IMG/VR virus record: IMGVR_UViG_3300021960_000464
Span: 1 to 25,473 of that record
Strand: one strand, 5' to 3'
DNA: 25,473 bases
Source: a virus
Shown here: piece after piece, positions 12,532-21,200 of the stretch
Numbering within the stretch: the first letter of the stretch is position 1
Layout: the number at the start of each line of letters is the position of its first letter
Made by a program: the position numbers and the translations under genes
Notes under the pieces: model-generated
Told to the model about the DNA's origin: nothing
The model's input: the letters and a program-made list of their open reading frames with translations, nothing else
The model's database searches: none

Positions 12532-13874
12532 TGGCAAAAGAGTCCAAAACAGGATATCGTTTTGCAGGTGATATCGATATCAAGCAATCTCTTTTGATCT
12601 CAGTTACAGGTCAGATCATTGATATTGAAAAATTAATTGTAGAGTATAATTTTTATCAAAGTCTCCATGAGCATTATATGCAGTGCGACTTGGTTATTCA
12701 AGACGCAGTTGGACTCATTGATAGTTTAAAAGGTGATTCCAAAAATAAACTGATTGGAGGATTTACCGGAGGTGAAATGTTTATTATCAAATTTGCAGTT
12801 CCCGGCGGTAAAGATATTATTTTGTCTTTTGCATTATATGAGTTAACAGATCGATCTCGTGTAGACGAAAAAATCGAAAGTTATATGCTATCGGGTATTA
12901 GTGTCGAATCTTATTTTTCCTCGGTAAAGAAAATCAGTCGTTCATACGGTCCTAATAAAATTTCTGCAATGGTAAAATCTATTGTTGACGAATTTGTATT
13001 TTCAAAAGAAGTAAAGGGATTGTACAACAGTTATAAAGGTGTTACAAATTCCCGATTAAATAAAGAAGTATTTGTTCGTGACACTTCTGGTTTGCAAAAA
13101 TATATTATTCCAAATATGACAGTTGGAGAAACAATTGAGTTGCTATCCAAGGAAGCAAACAATACAAAAAATATTCCTTTCTATAGATTTTATGAGGACA
13201 CAGTAGGATTTAAATTTGAAGATGTGAATGAACTTATCAAGCAAGATTTCGTAAAACGATTTACTTACATTCCTACAATAGGAAACGAAGTTGATAATGA
13301 TCAAGAAGATCAATATAAAGATGCATCAAAAATTATTGAGTACACTGTACAAAAACAATCCAATATTTTAAACAACAGTCAAAAGGGTTTATTTAGGTCT
13401 AAAACAATAAACTTAGATATTTTAAGAAAAACAAAAACTGAAACAACTTTTGATTATGAAAAAAGACATTCGGACTTTAACACTCTTCAAAAATTTAAAA
13501 TACCGGGATCAATTGATGGTGATCCTGTGCTATACATGATGCAATCAAGAACAAATCACGATCAGGATTCTTTATTTACCACAGAAAGACCTTACCCTAA
13601 AAAAATAAATCAAAGTGTCGGGTTAACACAATCTTACAAATCACACATTTTTAATAATGTAGTGGATGTAGTAATACCCGGAGACGAAAATTTGATTGTA
13701 GGGAATACGATCTATTTAGAAATACCAGTTGCAACAACTCTAAATAAGAAAGATGGACAGCAAGATAAATATCTAAGTGGAAAATATCTTATTACCAAAA
13801 TTCGTCATCAGATGAAAGAAGAACAATTTTTTAGTTACTTGGAATGTGTTAAGGACACAGGGATAGAAATCTAA
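12531..13874 (+). CDS. 27: gp27-like baseplate hub protein
   Basis: The 447-residue product starts with GTG (TAGTG overlap with gp53, AAGGA upstream). It resembles the hub ring protein gp27 (391 in T4), on which the gp5 spike sits: an N-terminal strand region with YNFYQSLHEHYMQCDLVIQD and MFIIKFAVPGGKDIILSFAL, a helical middle (KISAMVKSIVDEF, GETIELLSKEAN), and a C-terminal beta part ending LSGKYLITKIRHQ with a conserved strand. Such tube-like double domains are the hallmark of hub proteins. Location before the spike gene and after gp53 supports the call. Similarity to T4 is low, so the name rests on pattern plus context. Confidence 0.76.
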   Translation: MAKESKTGYRFAGDIDIKQSLLISVTGQIIDIEKLIVEYNFYQSLHEHYMQCDLVIQDAVGLIDSLKGDSKNKLIGGFTGGEMFIIKFAVPGGKDIILSFALYELTDRSRVDEKIESYMLSGISVESYFSSVKKISRSYGPNKISAMVKSIVDEFVFSKEVKGLYNSYKGVTNSRLNKEVFVRDTSGLQKYIIPNMTVGETIELLSKEANNTKNIPFYRFYEDTVGFKFEDVNELIKQDFVKRFTYIPTIGNEVDNDQEDQYKDASKIIEYTVQKQSNILNNSQKGLFRSKTINLDILRKTKTETTFDYEKRHSDFNTLQKFKIPGSIDGDPVLYMMQSRTNHDQDSLFTTERPYPKKINQSVGLTQSYKSHIFNNVVDVVIPGDENLIVGNTIYLEIPVATTLNKKDGQQDKYLSGKYLITKIRHQMKEEQFFSYLECVKDTGIEI

Positions 13875-14719
13875 TGCTACACTTTAAAGAACATGTAGAG
13901 ATGCGTGACTATCAGCAGCTCGAAGAAAAACTGATTATGTACAACCAAGGCAAACGCTACGGTCAAGTAGTGTTCTTAGCAGGTGGTGCAGGTTCTGGTA
14001 AAGGGTTCGCACAATCGAACTTCATGGAAGCAGACAAGTTCAAGGTGTTCGATGTAGACGAACTCAAGAAGTTATTCATCAAAGTCCGTGACCTTAAAAT
14101 GGATTTGCGTAATCCAGATGATGTCGCTGCGTTACATCAAATGGTTAAAGACTCTGGTGTAAGAGACTCAGCATTGCTTTCTCTTGCGAGGTCAGTATCC
14201 CAATCCAAGACGACAGATACCTTGCCAAACCTGATGTTTGATGTTACACTGAAAGAGATCGAAGATATCAAAGAAATGATGCCGATGCTGAATGCATTGG
14301 GATACGATGCAAAAAATATTCACGTGACTTGGGTATTAGCAGACTACTATGTGGCAGTTAAGGCAAACCAAGAACGTGACCGTGTTGTACCAGACGACAT
14401 TATGCTAAAAACACACATTGGAGCATCAAAGACAATGACTGAGATTATCAAAGGCAAACTGCCTCGTGGTGTCAATGGTGAGGTGCGAGTCATTCTCAAC
14501 AATCGCGAAAACACGATTCCATACACTGATGCCGACGGGAATGTGATTAAGGGCAGTGGTTCAAAGAAAATGATTGTCAAGGACTTCACCTATGTCACTC
14601 TGAAAAAGTCTGGTAAATCATTCATGAAGGACGCGGCAGTTCAGAAGCAAGTATTCAGTTGGATTAAAAATAATGTACCAAAAGACGCATTGCGTCAGAT
14701 TAAAATACCCAAGCAGTAA
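13874..14719 (+). CDS. P-loop kinase, zeta-toxin-like, inside the hub operon
   Basis: This 281-residue protein has a Walker A motif GGAGSGKG (residues 37-44, Lys43), a following DVDELKK (about 60-66) that resembles the acidic substrate-site motif of zeta-type kinases, and an Arg-rich lid-like segment (NQERDRVVPDD). The fold is probably that of a small-molecule or polypeptide kinase. Its ATG overlaps the stop of the hub gene (TAATG), so it is translated together with a structural protein. Codon choice looks less A/T-biased at third positions than in its neighbours, hinting at separate origin. The substrate is unknown. A structural role or a host-directed kinase are both possible. Confidence 0.68.
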   Translation: MLHFKEHVEMRDYQQLEEKLIMYNQGKRYGQVVFLAGGAGSGKGFAQSNFMEADKFKVFDVDELKKLFIKVRDLKMDLRNPDDVAALHQMVKDSGVRDSALLSLARSVSQSKTTDTLPNLMFDVTLKEIEDIKEMMPMLNALGYDAKNIHVTWVLADYYVAVKANQERDRVVPDDIMLKTHIGASKTMTEIIKGKLPRGVNGEVRVILNNRENTIPYTDADGNVIKGSGSKKMIVKDFTYVTLKKSGKSFMKDAAVQKQVFSWIKNNVPKDALRQIKIPKQ

Positions 14720-14728
14720 GGAGGCAAT

Positions 14729-14884
14729 ATGCCATTACCAAAAAAACAAGTTCTACAAGAAATTGTAGAACCAGAAATTCAAGTTCCGCAAGAACCGGAG
14801 TTTCTGCAAGAAATTAAAGAACCCGCACATGAGGAAACTCTCGTTGAAGAACCAAAGAGCACAAAAAAATCAAAAAAGAAATGA
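14729..14884 (+). CDS. Small Pro/Glu-rich protein with basic tail
   Basis: A 51-codon gene with a strong ribosome-binding site (GGAG, five to six bases before ATG 14729). The product has repeated (V/L)QE-I and PE/PQ units (VLQEIVEPEI, VPQEPEF, LQEIKEP) and ends in a Lys-rich tail (KSTKKSKKK). It is probably unstructured. I know no family. It lies between the kinase and the next short ORF, whose ATG overlaps its TGA. Confidence 0.6.
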   Translation: MPLPKKQVLQEIVEPEIQVPQEPEFLQEIKEPAHEETLVEEPKSTKKSKKK

Positions 14885-14931
14885 TCATGGATTGGATACG
14901 CTCACTGATTGGGTTGAAGAGCAAGAAGTAA
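14881..14931 (+). CDS. Possible 16-residue peptide (MIMDWIRSLIGLKSKK)
   Basis: ATG 14881 overlaps the preceding TGA (ATGA) and reads 16 codons to TAA at 14929-14931. The peptide is amphipathic with a basic end. The coupling overlap is the only positive sign. A different frame across 14890-15017 is also open and equally unproven. Confidence 0.3.
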   Translation: MIMDWIRSLIGLKSKK

Positions 14932-14934
14932 CTA

Positions 14935-14968
14935 AGGAGACCCTGAAAAATGGTCTCCTCAGTTTTTT
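14935..14968 (+). terminator. Rho-independent terminator before the gp5-like gene
   Basis: AGGAGACC (14935-14942) pairs with GGTCTCCT (14952-14959) over eight base pairs around a nine-base loop and is followed by CAG and six T (14963-14968). It would end or attenuate transcripts from the gp48-kinase group ahead of the spike gene. I see no consensus promoter between it and ATG 14992, so read-through is probably needed. Confidence 0.8.
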
Positions 14969-14991
14969 AAATTATGTAGAAAAGGTAGAGA

Positions 14992-15780
14992 ATGAGAAAC
15001 TTCATAGGAAGGGGTAATTTTACTTGGTTTGTCGGAGTTGTAGAGGATCGTAATGATCCTGTACAACTTGGTCGTGTGCGTGTCCGGTGTTTCGGTTGGC
15101 ACACTGACGATAAGTCACAAATTCCTACTGAAGATCTTCCTTGGGCAATACCAGTTAATCCTGTAACAAGTGCTTCTGATTTAGGTATCGGAGAATCACC
15201 AACAGGATTACTTGTAGGTTCTTGGGTTGTAGGATTTTTTATTGATGGTGAACGAGCACAAGAACCGATGATTCTTGGTACCATTAATAGTTCGCAGAAT
15301 GGTACGATTGATACAAATCAACTTGCAGTAGGTAACAATACAATTTCTTACACCGCAGATGCATCAATTAGTGAACCCTCAGATCCATACAATACACAAT
15401 ATCCATATAATCATGTTATGCAAACTGAAAGTGGTCATGTTAAAGAATTCGATGATACCCCGAATGCTGAACGAATTAGAGAGTATCATAAGTCAGGCAC
15501 TTTTTATCAAGTACACCCTGACGGTGATATGTCTACACACATTATCAAAGACAGATACACAGTGGTTGCAAATGATGATTCTATTCATGTCAAAGGAAAT
15601 GTAAAGATTCTTGTCGATGGAAATGTTGATTTTGATTGTACAGATTTGAACATCAATGCATCTACTGGAACAATCACAATAGGAACTGGTGATGTGGTTG
15701 CTTCTGGTATTTCATTAACAGGACATACTCATACTGACCCTGCAGGAATAGCAGGAAGTGAGACATCAACACCAAATTAA
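14992..15780 (+). CDS. 5: gp5-like central spike protein without lysozyme domain
   Basis: The 262-residue protein has the N-terminal OB-fold of gp5/VgrG/gpV spikes: VGVVEDRNDPVQLGRVRVRC, then FGWHTDD, TEDLPWAIPV and a hydrophobic VGSWVVGFFIDG. A short middle segment leads to a repetitive beta-helix (HVKGNVKILVDGNVDFDC, LNINASTGTITIGTG). Near the C-terminus lies GHTHTDP with His245 and His247, the HxH pair that binds iron at the tip of some phage spikes. T4 gp5 (575) has a lysozyme domain between OB-fold and helix; here nothing of that size exists. It would sit on the gp27-like hub and pierce the outer membrane. Confidence 0.88.
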   Translation: MRNFIGRGNFTWFVGVVEDRNDPVQLGRVRVRCFGWHTDDKSQIPTEDLPWAIPVNPVTSASDLGIGESPTGLLVGSWVVGFFIDGERAQEPMILGTINSSQNGTIDTNQLAVGNNTISYTADASISEPSDPYNTQYPYNHVMQTESGHVKEFDDTPNAERIREYHKSGTFYQVHPDGDMSTHIIKDRYTVVANDDSIHVKGNVKILVDGNVDFDCTDLNINASTGTITIGTGDVVASGISLTGHTHTDPAGIAGSETSTPN

Positions 15781-15842
15781 TAGTTCTTAATGGACGACAT
15801 AGTTATTATACACAGAATTAAGAATTTTGTCAAGAGGAAATT

Positions 15843-16016
15843 ATGAAAAGTCATGACGCATTAGTAGGACTATACGAGATCTACTTAATAGAAAATGAAA
15901 AATTTGAGAATGGAAATAAAACGGCAGGTACTCGTGCGAGAAAAGCACTAGCAGAAATTGCAAAGTTATGTAAAGAAAGACGAGCAGAAATTCAAACTGC
16001 TAAAAATTCTAACTAA
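15843..16016 (+). CDS. Histone H1-like (Hc1-type) mini-protein
   Basis: A 57-codon gene with an AGGA site five to six bases before ATG 15843. The second half, ENGNKTAGTRARKALAEIAK (residues 22-41) plus LCKERRAEIQ, resembles the core of bacterial Hc1 histone H1-like proteins, which share a GNKAAGTRARKA-type segment and a Lys/Arg-rich helix. The first half is an amphipathic helix (LVGLYEIYLIENEKF). Hc1 proteins bind DNA; here a DNA-binding or packaging role is inference. It lies between spike and wedge genes, and no T4 counterpart occurs at this place. Its one cysteine (residue 43) is not a metal site. Confidence 0.68.
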   Translation: MKSHDALVGLYEIYLIENEKFENGNKTAGTRARKALAEIAKLCKERRAEIQTAKNSN

Positions 16017-16039
16017 ATATAAGAAAAAAGAGTTAACAG

Positions 16040-16435
16040 ATGCCAACACCAAAAACAGATTTATACAGTGACATAGATATCGGATTCATACCGCATCCGA
16101 ATACTAAAAAATTGTCGCGTAAAACAAACAGAGATGCTGTTAAGCAGTCTGTTAAATCTTTGGTATTGACTGATTTTTATGAAAGACCTTTTAAATCTAA
16201 TATTGGTTGTGGAATTCGATATCACTTATTTGAATTATTTACTCCAATCACAAAACAGAATATGGAGAATTCAATACGAGAAGTTATTAATAACTATGAA
16301 CCTCGTGCAGATCTAATCGATGTTTTGGTAGAAGAAAGACCAGACTTAAATGCGGTCACTTTATCAATTGCATTTTTTATTTTAAACGATCCAGAACCAG
16401 TTGTACTGGATGTAATTTTAGAGAGAGTCCGATAG
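16040..16435 (+). CDS. 25: gp25 baseplate wedge subunit
   Basis: At 131 residues it equals T4 gp25 (132), the sheath-initiating wedge protein conserved in all contractile injection systems. Typical features are the opening YSDIDIGFIPHPNTKKL, the central LVLTDFYERPFKSNIGCGIR (residues about 42-61), where E and R hold the core wedge contact, and IREVINNYEPRADLIDVLV. The gene is followed by gp6 after one base, as usual for wedge modules. Confidence 0.95.
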   Translation: MPTPKTDLYSDIDIGFIPHPNTKKLSRKTNRDAVKQSVKSLVLTDFYERPFKSNIGCGIRYHLFELFTPITKQNMENSIREVINNYEPRADLIDVLVEERPDLNAVTLSIAFFILNDPEPVVLDVILERVR

Positions 16436-16436
16436 G

Positions 16437-18266
16437 ATGACAACCACAGCAAATACTTATTTAAGAGTTACAGAATTAGATTTTGAGGACATCAGAACTA
16501 ATTTAAAATCTTACTTGTCTTCACAAAATCAATTTTCTGATTATGATTTTGAAGGTTCTGCAATGGCGGTTCTTTTGGATGTTCTTGCGTACAATACGCA
16601 TTACAATTCTTTCTACATTAACATGCTTGCAAATGAAATGTTTTTGGATACTGCACAGCAGAGAGATTCAGTCGCATCATTTGCAAAGTCGTTAGGTTAC
16701 ACTCCTATTTCCGCAGTCGGTGCAAGTGCAAATGTCAGTTTAACTTTCACTGGCATTGATTCCTCAACTGTCTCTCAATTTACCATTCCTAAAAACTCAA
16801 CATTCACAACAACAATTGATGACATTCAATACACCTATGTTACTCCAGAAGCATTTACTGTCGTTAGTTCTGGTGGTGCGTCTCCGACATATACTAAAAA
16901 CATTACAATTAAAGAAGGGACGCCTGTAACACATAGATTTGTAGTTGATGCAAACAATCCAGCTCGATATATCATTCCCAATGAAAATGTAGACACTACT
17001 AGTATCGTTGTCAATGTGCAAAATTCTTCTGCGGATACTACAAAAGTAGAATTTTCTCGTGCGACAAATGTTGCACAAGTTTTATCCACAGACAGTGTTT
17101 ATTTTCTTGAAGAAGCAAGTGATGGAAAATATGAAATTGTGTTTGGAAATGGATCTCTTGGTAAAGCAATCGTCGATGGAAATATTGTCATTGTAGATTA
17201 TCTTGTATGTAGTGGTGAAGACACTAATGGATCATCAACATTTAGTGTGGACTCTCTTAATGTGCAACCTGCATCTGTGTCTTATACTGATGTGACACTA
17301 ACGGTAAACAGTGCATCCTCTGGTGGTCGTCCTCAAGAATCAATTGATTCTATTAAATTTAATGCACCGAGGCATTATGAAACACAGAATCGTGCGGTTA
17401 ACGAAAACGATTATTCTAGGATTATTTTAACTGAAAATCCAGACTTGCAATCTGTGGTTGCGTTTGGAGGAGAAAAAGCAACCCCTCCAGTATATGGTAA
17501 AGTTTACATCGCGGCAAAACCTTTCTCTGAAAATTTTATAACCACAACTCGAAAAAATGCTATAAGATTGTCAATACTTGACCGTGTTCCTCTTGCAATT
17601 GATCCTGTTATTATTGACCCAGAATACACATATCTTATACCTACAATTACCACAAATTTTGATGCAACAAAAACCACGGAAACAACCTCTTCAATTATTC
17701 AAGCAGTGAAAGACACCATTACAAGTTTTTCTACAAACAATTTAGAACGATTTGGCAATCGTTTGAGATACTCAAAGTTTGTTCGTGCGTTGGATAACAT
17801 CAGTATTGGTTCAATTATAAACAATGATGCGATTATAAATTTAGAAAAACGAATTACTCCAAACACAAACAGTGCAGAAAAAATTACTTTAAATTTTAGC
17901 AACTCTCTACGTAAAGAAAGTTTAAAATCGACTCAATTTGTTTTGAATAATTTTACATGTTTCTTTGACGATCTCAATGGGATTGTTAGGGTGTATCGAT
18001 TTAATAATGATAAACAAAAAATTGTTGTGAACGATTCAATCGGTACTATAAACTATGATACTGGTCAAGTAATTATTAACAACTTTAAACCAACAAGTTA
18101 CTCTGGCATAGAACTTAAAATATCCGCAAGACCCGACACTTTTGACATTATTCCAGTGAGACAACAAATTCTTATAATGCAAGCAGATGACGCGTCAGTA
18201 ACAGTTATCGGTGAAGGCATCGGCAAGACGGTTGCAACTAGTTCAGGTCAAGGAAGTTCCTATTAA
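16437..18266 (+). CDS. 6: gp6 baseplate wedge subunit
   Basis: This 609-residue protein matches T4 gp6 (660), whose dimers form the inner baseplate ring. The N-terminus is characteristic: LDFEDIRTNLKSYL, then FEGSAMAVLLDVLAYNTHYN and ANEMFLDTAQQRDSV with KSLGYTP. The C-terminal half contains the expected RHYETQNRAVNENDYSRIIL-like segment (PRHYETQNRAVNENDY). Together with gp25 and gp7 it makes the wedge core. The stop overlaps the next ATG (TAATG at 18264-18268). Confidence 0.94.
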   Translation: MTTTANTYLRVTELDFEDIRTNLKSYLSSQNQFSDYDFEGSAMAVLLDVLAYNTHYNSFYINMLANEMFLDTAQQRDSVASFAKSLGYTPISAVGASANVSLTFTGIDSSTVSQFTIPKNSTFTTTIDDIQYTYVTPEAFTVVSSGGASPTYTKNITIKEGTPVTHRFVVDANNPARYIIPNENVDTTSIVVNVQNSSADTTKVEFSRATNVAQVLSTDSVYFLEEASDGKYEIVFGNGSLGKAIVDGNIVIVDYLVCSGEDTNGSSTFSVDSLNVQPASVSYTDVTLTVNSASSGGRPQESIDSIKFNAPRHYETQNRAVNENDYSRIILTENPDLQSVVAFGGEKATPPVYGKVYIAAKPFSENFITTTRKNAIRLSILDRVPLAIDPVIIDPEYTYLIPTITTNFDATKTTETTSSIIQAVKDTITSFSTNNLERFGNRLRYSKFVRALDNISIGSIINNDAIINLEKRITPNTNSAEKITLNFSNSLRKESLKSTQFVLNNFTCFFDDLNGIVRVYRFNNDKQKIVVNDSIGTINYDTGQVIINNFKPTSYSGIELKISARPDTFDIIPVRQQILIMQADDASVTVIGEGIGKTVATSSGQGSSY

Positions 18267-21200
18267 TGTCACATTCTGTAGGAAAGGGAATTCAGTTCTG
18301 GATTAATGGAACTGCCGCAAGTGATAGTAGATCAGGATCTTCTTCTGTTGGTCAAACTGGATACTTTTATCCTCTTTTTGTTTCACAGTCCGAAGCAAAT
18401 GCATATGATTTAGATAAGAATGGATCGGGAGTGTCTCACTCTCATACATTTGAAGGAATCACTCAAACCTTCTACATGCCTTTAACAGGTGCAACTCATG
18501 GATCGAATGTTCGTCCTACAGGAATTCGTCAATGGGTTGGTGATTCCAGTTTGTACATCGACAAAATGGCGAAACAAGTCCGAGAACAGTTTCCAGATTT
18601 TTACAAAGAAGACGGAGAAAAATTTCTTCTCTTTATCGAAGCATATTACGAGTACTTAGAAACAAACGGAAAAGCATTAGATGCAGTACGCAATCTGATG
18701 TCATATCGAGATGCAACGACAACCATCGATGAGTTTATTAATAATTTCATCAACTCATTTTTACCAAATGTTCCTATTAATGTTGTTGCAGATAAAAACT
18801 TGATGATTAAGTACATAAAGTACTTCAATCAATCTCGTGGAACTATCGCATCATACAAACTTCTTTTCCAAGCATTGTACAATGAAGATATTGAAATCGA
18901 ATATCCTGCCGATCAGATTCTTAAAGTTTCAGATGGAGAGTGGAATATTGATCGATATTTGGTTGCAGTGTTTGATCAAAAAAATTACGGTTTTATCGGA
19001 AAGACAATAAAAGGAATTGAATCTCAAGCAGAGGCACTTGTAGAAGATGTTATTCGTAAGACTGTTAATGGCAGAGATATCAACCAAATTATTGTTTCAA
19101 ATGTTAAAGGGACATTTAACGATTTAGAACCTATTAGATTATTATCTGATGTCGGTGGTGTTGGTCACACTCCTAAAGTTGAAGTTGGTATATACAAAAT
19201 TACTATTAATAGTGTCGGTGGTGAATACGAAGCAGGTGATGTTCTCAAAATTATTTCTTCTCTCAACGGAGATTTTGGAAAGGTAGTTGTCACATCAACT
19301 CAAGACCTTGGTGGATCTCTCACATTTTCTCTTGTCAATGGTGGGTCTGGTTACACTGCATCCACAGAACCTGATGGTTCGGTTATTGAAATTATTGGAG
19401 GAGACACTACTGAAGTCGGAAGTTTTCAAATTGGCACATCTGATATATCAGATACATTTGCAATTACGATTAATACAGATCTCATCACATCAAATACCTT
19501 ATTTGGAAGCAATGCTCCAGTAATTGCAGACCCAGAACTCACTGGTGGATCTCCAGAGGGTTCTGCAAAATTATCTACCTTTGCAAATATGATTATTGGA
19601 TCACCAGATTATGGATTTAGAGAGCAACAACAAATTGAAAACAATATTAATTTTAGAGATCATGTTGATGCGGTGTTAGTTATTGCTAACACCTCTGATC
19701 CGGGATTATCTGTTAACGATTCCCTATTTGGAGAAACCTCCGGTGCAAATGCAGTAGTAAAAGAAGTTATTAGATCGTATGATAGTACAGATGTTGTTAT
19801 CAAAATTGACGGATATAAAAATTTTACCTCCTCAGAAAAAATTAATCTTAGCACTTCAGACGGAACAACTATTGGAACAGTTTCGTCATTCTTTGCAAAT
19901 ACCGTAGGAATACAACCTGTAAGTATTGGTATTATAAGTGGCAATGAATTATCTCTTGGAGATATCGTTGCAGGTAGATCTTCTGGTACAACAGGAATTG
20001 TTCGTCATGTTGGAACTACAAACGGATATTATAATAGCACTCTTACGATTGCAAATACGACAGATCCACTCATTAGAGTTGGTGATGTTTTAAATGGAGT
20101 AACTTCCGGTGCAAATGCAGTAGTTCAGCACATTGATTCAGTATACGATGAAGGTACGGATACCATCGAACTAATGGTTCGTAACTATGGTGATTCTTTT
20201 ACATCAAGTGAAAAGGTCAACCTTATAATTTTGGATTCTGGTGATCCACTCAGGGATCCACTCAGAGCAAATACACAAACGGTCGGAACTGTAGATTCAT
20301 TTAGTTTGGGTGGGAGAGACCTTTACACATACAGAATCGGTGCAGTGAACACTACGGATAGTGTTACTTATCAAGCAAACGTTTCAACTCAATTTGACAC
20401 TGGTCCAATGGGAAGGTTTATTGCAGATGAAGGAATTTTCGATGTAGTCACTGATATTACAGTGGGCAATGTTGCATACTCAACTACGAACACCACGATA
20501 GAAAACACATTCACTCTTTTAAGAGATGCATTGAATTTTGAGGCAACTACATTTGGAACAATTGTGTCTCTTGGTTTGCCAGTCGGTGGATCTGGTTATA
20601 CTCTGAATCCTACGATTCGTATAACTGAACCTGACATCGCATCTCTTGGAATTGGTGAGGTCGTTCTCACATTACAAACAGACGACGCCAATTGGGATAC
20701 GAGTCCAAGTAACTCTCAATACACTACAATTGATACGAATGACCGTATTGTTCAGACATCAACTGGCGCTTCTGGTGATGTTAAAGGTTCTCAGAGAACT
20801 GGTATTCCAATCAGCACGATACAGTATGCTAATGGAACTTATGAAACTCAAGTTCGGGTCTTCCAAGATTTCTTGCAGAGAGAACCTCGAAATGTAAATT
20901 TCGCAAACGATGCAGTATGCACAATCGAAATTTACGATCAATCATACACACCGGGATCTGCGGATACTCGTCCACTTAAGGATTCAGCACAAGCAAAGAT
21001 CGTTTCAATAGAAGATCGTGGGGTGTTAGGAAAGAATGCAGTTGTTCGTTCTAGCATCGGTGCGAACGGAACATTAACAGGTCTTAGAGTTTTAGACTCT
21101 GGGTTCGCATATCGTAACGGAGAAGTTGTAATTATTCAAGCAACTAATAGGCGGTTGGCAACTTCTGCAACCGGGACTATTGAACTTTCTGGTGTCGCGA

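Noticed and set aside
14829-15017. Open frame of 62 codons across the terminator into the spike gene
   Set aside because: Its ATG lies inside the Pro/Glu-rich gene, no ribosome site precedes it, and it crosses a strong terminator hairpin. The C-terminal half looks protein-like, so a start at a TTG near 14893 cannot be fully excluded.
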